A stretch of 64,000 bases of DNA from SLFH01 sp050486265 (GCA_050486265.1 JBJHCY010000005.1:186001-250000); one strand, 5' to 3'; counted from the stretch's first letter, positions 1 to 9,113 are shown. Program-made: numbers and translations. Notes: generated by a model not told the origin, from the letters alone.

Positions 1-409
1 CGGAGATCTGGTCGCGGACGACCGAGTCGAGGATGTCGTTCAGACGGAGCTGGGCGCCCCGCTCGTCGCCGACGCTCTGGAGGAACTTGAGGGGGTCGAC
101 GATCCGCCAGCGGGCGGTCGTGTCCACGGAGATGAACTGCTCCCCGCGCGTGGGGATCTGGTTGGGGTCGCCATCCCAGGAGAGCAGGCGCTTGTCGAAC
201 TTGCGCACCTCCTGGATGAACGGGATCTTGAAGTGCAGCCCCGGCTCGGTCACCGGTTCGCCCACCGGCGCGCCGAACTGCACGACCACCGCCTGCTCGG
301 TCTCGTCGAGCGCATAGGTCGAGAGCGCAAAGGCGATCACGCCCAGGATCGCAAGCACGATGATCGCCGAAGCCACGCCGACGCCGCCGGTCACGAGTCT
401 GTCGCTCAT
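1..409 (-). CDS. hflC: HflC, SPFH-domain protease modulator (3' part outside window)
   Basis: This is the N-terminal part of HflC, the inner-membrane partner of HflK. In the family the HflK-HflC complex surrounds and modulates the AAA protease FtsH. The protein starts MSDRLVTGG, has one hydrophobic segment at about residues 10-30 (GVASAIIVLAILGVIAFAL) and then enters the SPFH/band-7 domain (AVVVQFGAPVGEPVTEPGLH). About 136 residues are visible before the window edge; the family is usually around 300. The ATG overlaps the hflK stop (ATGA), so the two are translationally coupled in the expected hflK-hflC order. Identification rests on family recognition and the pairing. Confidence 0.93.
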   Translation of the reverse strand, partial: MSDRLVTGGVGVASAIIVLAILGVIAFALSTYALDETEQAVVVQFGAPVGEPVTEPGLHFKIPFIQEVRKFDKRLLSWDGDPNQIPTRGEQFISVDTTARWRIVDPLKFLQSVGDERGAQLRLNDILDSVVRDQIS

Positions 410-1434
410 CGTCCGCCTCCGGTGCGGGCGCCGCCCGCGGTTTCGTCAAGGTTCAGCATCGGCAGCGTCGGGAGCATCTGCCCCTCCTCGACCACCAGCA
501 CACGCCCGAGGCGCGGCATCACATTGTCGATCATCTCGAGGAACAGCCGCTGGCGGGTCACCTCGGGGGCGTTGGCGTACTCGGCCAGGATCGAGCTGAA
601 CCGCTCGGCCTCGCCCAGCGCGCTGTTGGTCCGCTCGGCCGCGTACCCCTGTGCCGCGGCGATCAACTGCTGCGCCTCGCCGTCGGCGCGGGGCAGCACC
701 TGGTTGCGGCGCTTCTCCGCCTCGTTGATCAGGCGCTCACGCTCCTGCTCCGCCTGATTCACCTCGTTGAACGCCGGCTTGACCCGCTCGGGCGGTGTGA
801 CATCCTGCAGCTCGATCGTGCTGATGCGGATCCCCGAGTCGAACGAGTCGAGAATCTCCTGCAGCTCTTCCGTCGCCATCCTGGCGACCTGGACACGCTT
901 CTCGGTCAGCACATCGCTGCCGAGGCTGTTGCCCACGATCCGGCGCATCACCGACTCGGAGATGTCGCGGATCGTCTTGGTCTGCTCCCGCACGCGGTGC
1001 AGGTACTTCTCGGGGTCCTCGATCCGGTACTGCACCACCCACTCGACATCGATCACTTTCAGATCGCCCGTCAGCATCAGCGACTCGGCCAGATGCTCGG
1101 GCGATTTGCTGTACTGCGTCCTGCGAGCGGCCCCGATGGTCCGGAACCCGAACTCTTCCTTCAGCACGCGACGCGTGGGCACGAAGTAGACCTTGTCGAT
1201 CCCGTACGGCGCCTTGAAGTGCAGCCCCGGCTGGCGCACGCTCGTCACCTTGCCGAACCTTTTGACCACCGCCTCGCCCTCGGCCTGCACCGTGTAGAAG
1301 CTCGTCCACACCCCCACGCCGATCACCACGAGCACGAGCAGCACCTGCCCGATCAGAATCGCCCGCTTGGGGTCGATCTGGATCTGGTCGACATTGAACT
1401 GGAACGACTCTGGCGGGCCATGGCGTTTGGCCAT
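406..1434 (-). CDS. hflK: HflK, SPFH-domain protease modulator
   Basis: HflK, 342 aa, is the membrane-anchored partner of HflC in the complex that regulates FtsH. A short cytoplasmic N-terminus is followed by one transmembrane helix at about residues 25-44 and the SPFH domain (VKRFGKVTSVRQPGLHFKAP). A charged coiled coil rich in E, R and A follows (ERERLINEAEKRRNQ), typical of the family. I chose the ATG at 1434 because GAGGAGG lies just upstream; the reading frame stays open to 1554 but the extra residues do not look like HflK. Divergent from mnmG. High confidence. Confidence 0.95.
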   Translation of the reverse strand: MAKRHGPPESFQFNVDQIQIDPKRAILIGQVLLVLVVIGVGVWTSFYTVQAEGEAVVKRFGKVTSVRQPGLHFKAPYGIDKVYFVPTRRVLKEEFGFRTIGAARRTQYSKSPEHLAESLMLTGDLKVIDVEWVVQYRIEDPEKYLHRVREQTKTIRDISESVMRRIVGNSLGSDVLTEKRVQVARMATEELQEILDSFDSGIRISTIELQDVTPPERVKPAFNEVNQAEQERERLINEAEKRRNQVLPRADGEAQQLIAAAQGYAAERTNSALGEAERFSSILAEYANAPEVTRQRLFLEMIDNVMPRLGRVLVVEEGQMLPTLPMLNLDETAGGARTGGGR

Positions 1435-1649
1435 CGGGATCCTCCTCGAACGCTGCGTCGGCGGCGACCGCGCCCCCACCGAACACTTCGACACACGGGC
1501 ATAAGGAGCCGGAGCATACGGGCGGGCCGTCTGTGGCGACACGAACCGCCCCACCGACAGACAGATTCCGGATCCTACCTGCCGGATTTCAGGCCCCGGC
1601 GAGCCGCATCAACGCCGATCACCCCCAAAACCCCTCTACGATCCGGCCG

Positions 1650-3587
1650 ATGGAGCCCATGTCGTACAAAGTGATCGTGATCGGGGGCGGTCACGCGGGC
1701 GTCGAAGCCGCGTGGGCCGCGGCCAATCTGCTCCCCGCCGAGCGCTCCGCCTCCGGCGCCACACGCCCCACCGTCGCCCTGGTCACCCTCGACCCCGCCA
1801 AGATCGGCGTGATGAGCTGCAACCCCGCCATCGGCGGGCTCGCCAAGGGCCAGCTCGTCCGCGAGGTCGACGCCATGGGCGGGCTCATGGGCCTCGCCGC
1901 CGACGCCACCGGCATCCACTTCAAGGTCCTCAACACCAGCAAGGGCCCCGCGGTCCACGGCCCCCGCTGCCAGAACGACAAGCACGCCTACGCCGAAGCC
2001 GTCCAGGCCCTGATCGCCAGCCGCCCCGAGATCGAGGTCGTGCGGGGCGCTGTCGAAAGCCTGGTCTTCCGGAGTGCAACGCTCACCGGCGTGCGCATCA
2101 GAACGCACGACGCCGAAGCCGAACTGCAAGCCCCCGCGATCGTCCTGACCACCGGCACCTTCATGCGCGGGCTCATGCACACCGGCGAGAAGAAGTCCGC
2201 GGGCGGGCGCCACGGCGAGGCACCGTCGGTCGGCATCTCCGACGAACTCCGACGCCTCGGCTTCGAGCTCGGACGCCTCAAAACCGGCACGCCCCCGCGC
2301 CTGCGCAAGTCCACCATCGATTGGGACAACCTGCCCATCCAGCCCGGCGACGACGAGCCCCTCCCCTTCTCCGATCTCACCGAACGCGGCCCGTGGGTCG
2401 CCGGCAAACTCGTCTGCGACCGCTTCCCACTGCTTGCCCAAACCGACTGCCGCCAGACACGCACCACGCCCGACGCCCACGAGCACATCCGACAGAACCT
2501 CCACCGAGCCCCGATGTTCAGCGGGCAGATCGAGTCCGTCGGCCCGCGATACTGCCCCTCCATCGAAGACAAGGTCAACCGATTCGCCGACCGCGACTCC
2601 CACGGCGTCTTCCTCGAACCCGAGAGTCACCGCTCCGACTGGGTCTACTGCAACGGCATCGCCACGAGCCTGCCCGAGGATGTCCAGCTCGCACTCGTCC
2701 GCGCCATGCCCGGCTGCGAGAAGGCCGATGTGCTGCAGTACGGCTACGCCGTCGAGTACGACATGGTCCGGCCCCACCAGATCCACGCGACCGGCATGAC
2801 CAAACACATCGAGGGGCTGTTCCTCGCCGGGCAGATCAACGGCACCAGCGGCTACGAAGAAGCCGCCGCCCAGGGCCTCGTCGCCGGCCTGAACGCCGCA
2901 CGCTTTGCGCTCGGCCTCGAACCCCGCACGCTCGGGCGTCACGAGGCGTACGCCGGCGTGCTGATGCACGACCTGGTGACCAAGACACCCGTCGAGCCCT
3001 ACCGCATGTTCACCAGCCGCGCCGAGCACCGCCTGCTATTGCGCGCAGACAACAGCGCCGACCGGCTCACCCCCCTCGCCGAAGAACTCGGCCTGCTGCA
3101 AAGCACCGAACTCGGGCGCATGCGGCTCGACGCGTTCCAGCAGCGACGACGCGAACTCGGCGAGCTCTCAACGGCCATCGCCGAAGCAAAGCTCGACGGC
3201 CAGCCGCTCAGCAGATCGCTCGTCCGCTCGGAATTCGGCTTCGACGATCTCCGCCGCGCATTGCCCGGCCTCCTCGCCGCCCGTTCGTCGTGGATGGGCG
3301 TCTTCGCCTCGATGAAGTACGCGCCGTACATCGAGCGCCAGGAGGCCGAGATCCGTCGCCAGTCGAAGATGGAGCGCAAACGCATCCCCCCCGCCCTCGA
3401 CTTCGCCTCGATCGGGCCGATGCGCAAAGAAGCCCGCCAGGCCCTGGGCCGCTTCCGCCCAGAGACCTTCGGCCAGGCCGGACGCCTCGAAGGCGTCACC
3501 CCCGCCGACCTCACGCTGCTCGCCGTCGTCGTCGAACGCTTCAAGCGGGGCGAACACCCGCCCGGCCTCCCAATTGATGCGGCTTGA
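1650..3587 (+). CDS. mnmG: MnmG (GidA), tRNA uridine-34 5-carboxymethylaminomethyl modification enzyme
   Basis: MnmG is the FAD-dependent subunit of the MnmEG complex, which builds cmnm5U at the wobble position of several tRNAs. The 645-aa protein has the family length. It shows the N-terminal FAD-binding GGGHAGVEAA (about residues 12-21), the conserved SCNPAIGGLAKGQLVREVDAMGG run, the TGTFMRG segment and SRAEHRLLLRADNSADRL. The frame is open upstream to 1533, but homology begins at SYKVIVIGGG, so ATG 1650 or 1659 is the start. MnmE is not in the window. The 3' end nearly abuts a convergent gene, leaving no room for a terminator. Confidence 0.97.
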   Translation: MEPMSYKVIVIGGGHAGVEAAWAAANLLPAERSASGATRPTVALVTLDPAKIGVMSCNPAIGGLAKGQLVREVDAMGGLMGLAADATGIHFKVLNTSKGPAVHGPRCQNDKHAYAEAVQALIASRPEIEVVRGAVESLVFRSATLTGVRIRTHDAEAELQAPAIVLTTGTFMRGLMHTGEKKSAGGRHGEAPSVGISDELRRLGFELGRLKTGTPPRLRKSTIDWDNLPIQPGDDEPLPFSDLTERGPWVAGKLVCDRFPLLAQTDCRQTRTTPDAHEHIRQNLHRAPMFSGQIESVGPRYCPSIEDKVNRFADRDSHGVFLEPESHRSDWVYCNGIATSLPEDVQLALVRAMPGCEKADVLQYGYAVEYDMVRPHQIHATGMTKHIEGLFLAGQINGTSGYEEAAAQGLVAGLNAARFALGLEPRTLGRHEAYAGVLMHDLVTKTPVEPYRMFTSRAEHRLLLRADNSADRLTPLAEELGLLQSTELGRMRLDAFQQRRRELGELSTAIAEAKLDGQPLSRSLVRSEFGFDDLRRALPGLLAARSSWMGVFASMKYAPYIERQEAEIRRQSKMERKRIPPALDFASIGPMRKEARQALGRFRPETFGQAGRLEGVTPADLTLLAVVVERFKRGEHPPGLPIDAA

Positions 3588-3590
3588 GCC

Positions 3591-4805
3591 CTACGCCGGA
3601 CGCTCCGGCAGCGGATAACGCAGCTTCAGCGAGGTCGGGCACGCCGGATACGGAACCTTCATCCGGAACCCACGGAAATCCGAGTGGTTCCACCCCGTCC
3701 GCTTGAACACCGTCTGCACCATCTGGTTGTACCGGCGCACCTCCGGCGTCACCACAGGAAGCGGCGATTCGCCCAGGTCCTGCACCTGCTCGTGCAGCGG
3801 CAGACGCACACGCCGGTCGTGCAGCGCAGGGTACACGCCCATCTCGCTGAACAGCAACGCCTCGGGCGGCAGCCGGAACGGCAGATCCCTGTGGATATAC
3901 AGATCAACGATCAGCAGCTCCGAAGGCGTGTCGCAACGCGCCGAATGCTCGCCCCAGATGTTCGACTCGTCGCGGTAGTACGGGATGTGACGCTGGACGA
4001 GGCCGAACACGCAGTCCAGCGAACCCGTGTTGCCCACGCGCCCCTCGACAAGCTCGAACGACACCCCCCCGGGCACCAGGTGCCGCCGCAATTCCGGCAA
4101 CGGGTTCGAGCAGAACTCCGGCAACAGCGGTGCGTCCTCGGGGCCTGAAAAACCCGGATCGATCGGCTCGGTCGGCGCCGTCACCATCTCTGTCCCGTCG
4201 TCGTTGTTCCAGTGACGCACCGCCATCGGCCAGACCACATCCGGACGAAGACGCCGGAAGCCGATCATCGCGTTCATCGAAGCGAAATCGAGCAGCCCGT
4301 CCTCAGAGCCCGGGCAGACCAGCCCGACCTTCAAAAGCACACGCGTCTGCACGCCCCACACATAGCTCGCGCCGTGGAAGAGCTGCTTGCGGTGGTGCTC
4401 GTCGCTCTGCGGCCGGCCGCGCGGGCTCAGCACACCTCCCATCATCTCCATCGTCAGCCGATCGCCCGAGTGCACCCGGATGAGTTCGTCGTACGCCCCG
4501 ATCGCCTCGCGCGCCGCCCGGATCGAGTCGCCGCTGACCCCCGCCTTCTCGTTCGCTTTCAGAAAGATCTTCAGCCCCGGCCCCCCGGGCATCTGCTGCA
4601 GCACCACGCTCGGATCGTCCGCCTGGACGATCTTCGAGATCTTCCACGCAAGGCTCTTGTTGACCGAAAGACGCTCGGCGATCGACTGCGGGTCCTGCGG
4701 ATCCGCGCCGGCCAGCACGAGCATCTGCTCGAACGCCCCGCGCAAGCCGTGCACCACCTTCTTGGCTTCAACCTCGAACGGCTGCGGGTTATCGGAAACA
4801 ATCAT
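3591..4805 (-). CDS. Hypothetical protein with HTH-like N-terminal segment
   Basis: A 404-aa soluble protein of unknown function. ATG 4805 is supported by AGGAGG eight bases upstream. Residues 41-60 (SIAERLSVNKSLAWKISKIV) look like a helix-turn-helix, followed by a PGGPGLKIFL segment. I recall similar planctomycete proteins with such an N-terminus, but I cannot name a domain. The remaining ~290 residues contain no motif I recognise and no membrane segment. It is convergent with mnmG, and its upstream region holds four phased CAGAAA-type repeats, so autoregulation or regulation of the divergent gene is possible. Function is inference only. Confidence 0.7.
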   Translation of the reverse strand: MIVSDNPQPFEVEAKKVVHGLRGAFEQMLVLAGADPQDPQSIAERLSVNKSLAWKISKIVQADDPSVVLQQMPGGPGLKIFLKANEKAGVSGDSIRAAREAIGAYDELIRVHSGDRLTMEMMGGVLSPRGRPQSDEHHRKQLFHGASYVWGVQTRVLLKVGLVCPGSEDGLLDFASMNAMIGFRRLRPDVVWPMAVRHWNNDDGTEMVTAPTEPIDPGFSGPEDAPLLPEFCSNPLPELRRHLVPGGVSFELVEGRVGNTGSLDCVFGLVQRHIPYYRDESNIWGEHSARCDTPSELLIVDLYIHRDLPFRLPPEALLFSEMGVYPALHDRRVRLPLHEQVQDLGESPLPVVTPEVRRYNQMVQTVFKRTGWNHSDFRGFRMKVPYPACPTSLKLRYPLPERPA

Positions 4806-4884
4806 GACGCCTCCTGTTCGGCATCCGTGCGTATTCAGAAGTGCCATCGTACCGCGAAGAGGCGAGTTCTGGCAACGACATTTT

Positions 4885-4925
4885 CAGAAATGACCACAGA
4901 AATTTTCTAGAAATCGATCCAGAAA
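4885..4925. promoter_or_regulatory. Four phased direct repeats (CAGAAA/TAGAAA), candidate operator
   Basis: CAGAAA occurs at 4885-4890, 4897-4902 and 4920-4925, and TAGAAA at 4908-4913. The spacings are 12, 11 and 12 bases, about one helical turn, so all copies face one side of the DNA. The tract is A/T-rich against a G+C-rich background and lies between the divergent genes at 3591-4805 and 5043-5657. This arrangement resembles a multi-site operator. The binding protein is unknown. Confidence 0.5.
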
Positions 4926-4928
4926 CTC

Positions 4929-4956
4929 TTGCGTGAACACCCGAACCTGGTATCGT
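4929..4956 (+). promoter_or_regulatory. Possible sigma70-type promoter for the gene at 5043
   Basis: TTGCGT (4929-4934) and TATCGT (4951-4956) are separated by 16 bases and lie about 87 bases upstream of the start at 5043. The -35 element begins just after the last CAGAAA repeat, which would let a protein bound there act on this promoter. Weak consensus; prediction only. Confidence 0.35.
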
Positions 4957-5042
4957 GACCCGGACCCGAGTGTGCTGATTCGGCCAGAAGCAAGCCGACG
5001 CACGAGGCGACACCCCCCGCAGTTCGCATGAGGAGACTGACC

Positions 5043-5657
5043 ATGAGAGGCAAGACAGCACTGACGGCTTCGGCGGCGATGGCCTTCGCCGCGGCGGCAA
5101 ACGCGCAGATCACCCCCGTCGCAGAGTTCACCGGTGACATCACCGAGACCTTCGAGAACCTCTACGCCCCCGGCGCCCACCCCGCCCCGTGGGATGTCTT
5201 CGGCGGCGCCGCCCAGATGCGCGACGCCAACGCCCCCATCATGATGATCGCCATCAGTCTCCAGAGCGGGATCACCGGCGAATCGATCTACCCCTACAAC
5301 GGCAACCTGATGGGCGGATCGGTCACCGGCTGGGCCGTCATCGACTTCGACACGCCCGTCACCCACTTCGGCGGGTTCCTCGGCACCACCGACATCCTCT
5401 CGGGCGGCTCGATCCGCTTCAGCGACGCCAGCGGCGCCGAGATCGACACCGTGCCCTTCGGCCTCCCGCTCGCCGAGTGGGGTTGGTACGGGTGGAGCAG
5501 TTCCACACCGATCTCAAGGGTCGAGTTCTTCGCCGACATCGAGCCCGGCAAGCCCCTCGTCTTCGACGACCTGCAGGCGATCCTCGTGCCCGCGCCGGGC
5601 GCCGCGGCGTTGCTCGTGCTCGGCGCAGGACTCGCCGGCGTCCGGCGCCGTCGCTGA
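5043..5657 (+). CDS. Secreted PEP-CTERM-like protein
   Basis: A 204-aa exported protein. A signal peptide (MRGKTALTASAAMAFAAAANAQ) is followed by a beta-rich body with phrases such as GWAVIDFDTPVTHFGGFLGTTD. The C-terminus reads VPAPGAAALLVLGAGLAGVRRRR in composition: a PAPGA turn, a hydrophobic helix and an arginine cluster. That is the tripartite layout of PEP-CTERM sorting signals processed by exosortase-type transpeptidases. ATG 5043 is preferred over 5028 because AGGAGA precedes it. The next gene, 29 bases on, has the same tail, suggesting co-expression. The body resembles no enzyme I recognise. Confidence 0.8.
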   Translation: MRGKTALTASAAMAFAAAANAQITPVAEFTGDITETFENLYAPGAHPAPWDVFGGAAQMRDANAPIMMIAISLQSGITGESIYPYNGNLMGGSVTGWAVIDFDTPVTHFGGFLGTTDILSGGSIRFSDASGAEIDTVPFGLPLAEWGWYGWSSSTPISRVEFFADIEPGKPLVFDDLQAILVPAPGAAALLVLGAGLAGVRRRR

Positions 5658-5686
5658 ACACCCCGAATCAACGAGGAGAAACAGCA

Positions 5687-6583
5687 ATGCGATGCAGCAG
5701 CATTATCGCCGCAACCACGCTGGCCGCGCTCGCGGGCGCAGCCTCGGCGCAGGGCGTCATGATCTACGCCACTAACCACATGGGCCACTACCCCAACATC
5801 GGCGACGACACCCTCATCGTCTTCGACTCGACAAACCCCGCCGGGTTCCAGACCATCGGCTCGCTCGGCAAGCCCGACCTGACCTTCGGCGGCCTCGAGT
5901 TCGACCGCCAGGGCCGCCTCTGGGCCTACGCCTCGAACTTCTCGGCCACCGGCGGCGCCGCCTCCGGCCTGTACCGAATCGACCTCAACACCGGCGCCGC
6001 GACCGTCCAGGGAACCATCAGCCCGCAGACGCTCAATGACCTCGCCTTCAACCCCGTCAACAACACGATGTACGGCGTCTACACCCAGGGGCGCACCACT
6101 TCGCGCCTCTACTCGGTCAACCTCGACACCGGCCAGACCACGCTCGCCGGCCAGTTCAACGGCCTGCCCTCTAACCACAGCATCGTCGGCATGGCGATCG
6201 ACTCTTCCGGCAACTACTACCTCCACGACCTCACCACCGACAAGATCTTCAAGGCCGACAGCGCGCTCAACGCCGTCGATCTCTACGACATCGGCGAGGT
6301 CACCACCGGCAGCCAGGGCCTCGGCATCGACTGGTCGCGCGACGATCAGGGCTACCACGGCGCGATCGGCCAGGGCGTCTTCCCCAACTACTTCAACCAG
6401 CTCAACACATTCCAGACCGACGGCTCGGGCTACACATGGGGACCGGACTTCGGGCCCAACTACCCCGACGGTCTCCCGCGCGTGCAGCCCGGCGATCTGG
6501 CGATCATGCCCGTGCCCGCGCCGGGCGCGATCGCACTCCTGCTCTGCGCCGCCCCCGCGGCCGCCCGACGCAGAAGGCCGTAA
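5687..6583 (+). CDS. Secreted PEP-CTERM-like protein with repetitive beta-propeller-like body
   Basis: A 298-aa exported protein with a signal peptide (MRCSSIIAATTLAALAGAASAQ) and ATG preceded by GAGGAGA. The body has repeated units of the type FGGLEFDRQGRLWAYAS, LNDLAFNPVNNTMYGV and IVGMAIDSSGNYYLHD, which look like blades of an NHL/SMP-30-like beta-propeller. The C-terminus is a PAPGA-hydrophobic-RRRR sorting tail like that of the preceding gene. It probably forms an operon with that gene and ends at a strong hairpin terminator. Substrate or role unknown. Confidence 0.8.
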   Translation: MRCSSIIAATTLAALAGAASAQGVMIYATNHMGHYPNIGDDTLIVFDSTNPAGFQTIGSLGKPDLTFGGLEFDRQGRLWAYASNFSATGGAASGLYRIDLNTGAATVQGTISPQTLNDLAFNPVNNTMYGVYTQGRTTSRLYSVNLDTGQTTLAGQFNGLPSNHSIVGMAIDSSGNYYLHDLTTDKIFKADSALNAVDLYDIGEVTTGSQGLGIDWSRDDQGYHGAIGQGVFPNYFNQLNTFQTDGSGYTWGPDFGPNYPDGLPRVQPGDLAIMPVPAPGAIALLLCAAPAAARRRRP

Positions 6584-6619
6584 TCGACTGAACAGATCTC
6601 TCCTCCTCCGCCACCGGCG

Positions 6620-6660
6620 AACGGGCCCGGCCACCATCACTGGCCGGGCCCGTTCCATTT
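6620..6660 (+). terminator. Intrinsic terminator hairpin after the PEP-CTERM pair
   Basis: A perfect 14-bp G+C-rich stem (6620-6633 with 6641-6654) with a 7-base loop is followed by a short T-containing tail (CCATTT). It lies 36 bases after the stop of the gene ending at 6583. Confidence 0.75.
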
Positions 6661-6725
6661 GCGACGGCTCCGCGCCCCTGCCGGTTCAGGGCGATACATT
6701 TCCCGCCCGAACCCCAACTGGAGCC

Positions 6726-7691
6726 ATGCCGATGCAACGCACCCGCTCCCTCACAGCGTGGATTTGTCTCACACTCGCGGCGTTCATGCTCACGCCGCCG
6801 GGGGCGATCGCCTCGTCGCCCGCTGTCGTCTCGTGGACCGACCCGGGCTGCGATCGTGTCCTCGTGGTCGCTCACCGCGCCACGATCCACCTCGCGCCGG
6901 AGAACTCCCTCCGCGCCATCGAACTCGCCATGCTCTACGGCGCCGACATCGTCGAGGTCGACCTCCGATGCACCAGCGACGGCCGCTACATCCTCATGCA
7001 CGACACCACCGTCGACCGCACCACCAACGGGCGGGGCGAGGTCTCGGCGCTCACGCTCGAAGAGGTCCGCGCCCTCCGCCTGCTCGGCCCCGACGGCCCG
7101 ACCGACCACACCGTCCCGACGCTCGAAGAAGCGCTCGAACTCGTCAGGGGACGGGCGATGATCAACCTCGACAAGGTCTCGCCGGGTCAGATGGCCGAGG
7201 TCGTCGAGATCGTCGCGCAGATGGACATGCTCGACCACGCGCTCTTCAAGTCGCGCGAGCAGCCCGAGCAGGCGGCAAAGCGGCTCTCGGCGCTCCCGCC
7301 CGAAGTCCGCTACATGCCGATCATCAACGCGAGCACGATCGCCGACGAAGACCTCGTCGAGCTGATCGGCCGGTACCACGAACTCACCGGCGCACCGGCG
7401 GTCGAGCTGCTGTTCAACCAGAGCAACGCCGACCGCATGAACGCCGAGCTGTTCGCCAAGATCAACGAGCTCGGCGTCCGCGTCTGGATCAACACCCTCT
7501 GGGACGGACGCCTCTCCGGCGGGCTCGGCGACGACTCCGTCGGCGTCTCGGAACCGGAGAAACTCTGGGGCAAACTCATCGAGGCCGGAGTCGGCGCGAT
7601 CCAGACCGACTATCCGATCCACCTGCGCGCGTTACTCGCTTCGCGACAATCCGCCAAAGAAAGCCGGAAAGCCGCGGCATCGGAAGATTGA
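6726..7691 (+). CDS. Glycerophosphodiester phosphodiesterase, exported
   Basis: A 321-aa exported GDPD-family phosphodiesterase, which in the family hydrolyses glycerophosphodiesters to glycerol-3-phosphate and an alcohol. A signal peptide occupies about residues 1-30. The catalytic signatures are visible: AHRATIHLAPENS with H50 and R51, EVDL with E77 and D79, and MHDTTVDRTTNG with H92. PTLEEALELVRG and the C-terminal VGAIQTDYP match the family TIM barrel. The start could be ATG 6726 or 6732. Lies between two terminator-like regions, so probably monocistronic. Substrate unknown. Confidence 0.9.
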   Translation: MPMQRTRSLTAWICLTLAAFMLTPPGAIASSPAVVSWTDPGCDRVLVVAHRATIHLAPENSLRAIELAMLYGADIVEVDLRCTSDGRYILMHDTTVDRTTNGRGEVSALTLEEVRALRLLGPDGPTDHTVPTLEEALELVRGRAMINLDKVSPGQMAEVVEIVAQMDMLDHALFKSREQPEQAAKRLSALPPEVRYMPIINASTIADEDLVELIGRYHELTGAPAVELLFNQSNADRMNAELFAKINELGVRVWINTLWDGRLSGGLGDDSVGVSEPEKLWGKLIEAGVGAIQTDYPIHLRALLASRQSAKESRKAAASED

Positions 7692-7760
7692 GCCGTTCAT
7701 GGCTCCGCCGCAGCCTCCGAGATACGCTCATTGACGACGCTCATTTCCGGAGGCCGACAC

Positions 7761-9113
7761 ATGCACATGACTCGCTCCCTCGTTGCCGCGGCCTGCGCCG
7801 CGGCGTTCTTCGCCTTTGCGGGCTGCGCAGCCCCCGGCCACCGCGCCGCCTTCGACCCAGACCGCAACATCTTCATCCCCGAGGCCGAAGACCTCGTCGC
7901 CACGCTCCGCGTCAGCGCCGTCCACGACGGCGAGCATATCCAGATCCGCTACGAGTTCCCCACCGACAACCCGAGCTGGTATCACCAGTACTGGGTCTAT
8001 GAAAACGGCGCGTGGGCCCGCTACGGCAGCTCCGACGCCGGGCCGGAACCCCACGGCTTCTACGAAGACCGCTTCTCCGTCGCCATCGATGCGGGCAATA
8101 TCCCCGGCTACGACATCTACGGCGGCTTCCTCGTCACCCACCCAGGCGTCCGCAGCCGCACCGACGAAGTCGATCAGCAACAAGCCGAGGCCCACCCCCA
8201 CATCGGAGAACGCCTCGGCGAGAGCGATGTCCGAAAGTTCATCGCGCAGTCGCGCACCGAGGCCGAACCCGACACCCGCTGGTCGAGCGTCCGCGACCCC
8301 GCCGAGCTCATGGACATGCGCCGGCAAGGCGCTTTCCTCGACACTTGGCAGTGGCGCGCCCACCGCAGCAACCCCGTCGGCTACGCCGACAACGGCTATG
8401 TCCTCGACTACCGCCTCTCGTCGGAGGGGCGCTCGATGTACGCAACCAACGCCAACAACAACGCCGACGGCCCGGCCTTCGTGTTCAACGAGTCCGAAGC
8501 CGGTGTCCGCGCGCTCAGCAAGTCACGCCTGCTCGAGCGGGGCTACACGCAGGACGACCCGTACTTCCTCACCGAAGCGACCGCCCGACCGATCCGCGAC
8601 AACGATCAATGGAACGAGGGCGACGCGATCCCGTACCGCATCCTGCGCGAGCCGTCCGGCAGCCGCGGCGCGATCAGGGCCGACGGGCGCTGGGACGACG
8701 GCGCCTGGCGCGTCCGCGTTACGCGAACGCTCGAGGCCCCGAACCACCTCGACAGCCACGAGCTCGAGCCCGGCTCGGACTACACCGTCCAGTTCGCGGT
8801 CCACAGCGGCGCCGTGGGCGCACGCTGGCACCTGGTCTCGGCCCCTGTCTCCATGCGCATCGGCGACGGGACGGACGCCGGAGGCGCAACCCTCGTCGCC
8901 TCCAGAGCCCCCGACGGCACGGACCTGAACGACGCCGAGGGCGTGTGGATCGAGCTCCCCGTCTTCTACCCCGGGCAGGCCGGGGCCGACGAGATCCGCG
9001 CCGACCCGGAGCTCGACGAGACTGTTCGCGCCGTCGCCGAGCACCCTAAAGACTACCAACGAGTCCGGAGACTGTCGAAGTTGCTGGCCGCGAGGGAGCC
9101 TGTGCGCCGATAA
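7761..9113 (+). CDS. Lipoprotein, possible ethylbenzene-dehydrogenase-type heme-binding domain
   Basis: A 450-aa lipoprotein with signal peptide and lipobox FAGC at about residues 20-23 (ATG 7761 with GGAGGCC upstream). The body has a beta-sandwich look: TLRVSAVHDGEHIQIRYEFP, then DRFSVAIDAG, WQWRAHRSNPVGYADNGYVL and WRVRVTRTLEAPN. These phrases resemble the ethylbenzene-dehydrogenase-related heme-binding domain found in periplasmic electron-transfer proteins. I am not certain of that assignment, and no CxxCH heme motif is present. A second lipoprotein follows 68 bases on. Calling it a surface or periplasmic lipoprotein is safe; a heme role is inference. Confidence 0.65.
   Translation: MHMTRSLVAAACAAAFFAFAGCAAPGHRAAFDPDRNIFIPEAEDLVATLRVSAVHDGEHIQIRYEFPTDNPSWYHQYWVYENGAWARYGSSDAGPEPHGFYEDRFSVAIDAGNIPGYDIYGGFLVTHPGVRSRTDEVDQQQAEAHPHIGERLGESDVRKFIAQSRTEAEPDTRWSSVRDPAELMDMRRQGAFLDTWQWRAHRSNPVGYADNGYVLDYRLSSEGRSMYATNANNNADGPAFVFNESEAGVRALSKSRLLERGYTQDDPYFLTEATARPIRDNDQWNEGDAIPYRILREPSGSRGAIRADGRWDDGAWRVRVTRTLEAPNHLDSHELEPGSDYTVQFAVHSGAVGARWHLVSAPVSMRIGDGTDAGGATLVASRAPDGTDLNDAEGVWIELPVFYPGQAGADEIRADPELDETVRAVAEHPKDYQRVRRLSKLLAAREPVRR

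Noticed and set aside
1575..3029. 484-codon minus-strand frame opposite mnmG
   Set aside because: Antisense to the strongly conserved mnmG; composition typical of shadow frames.
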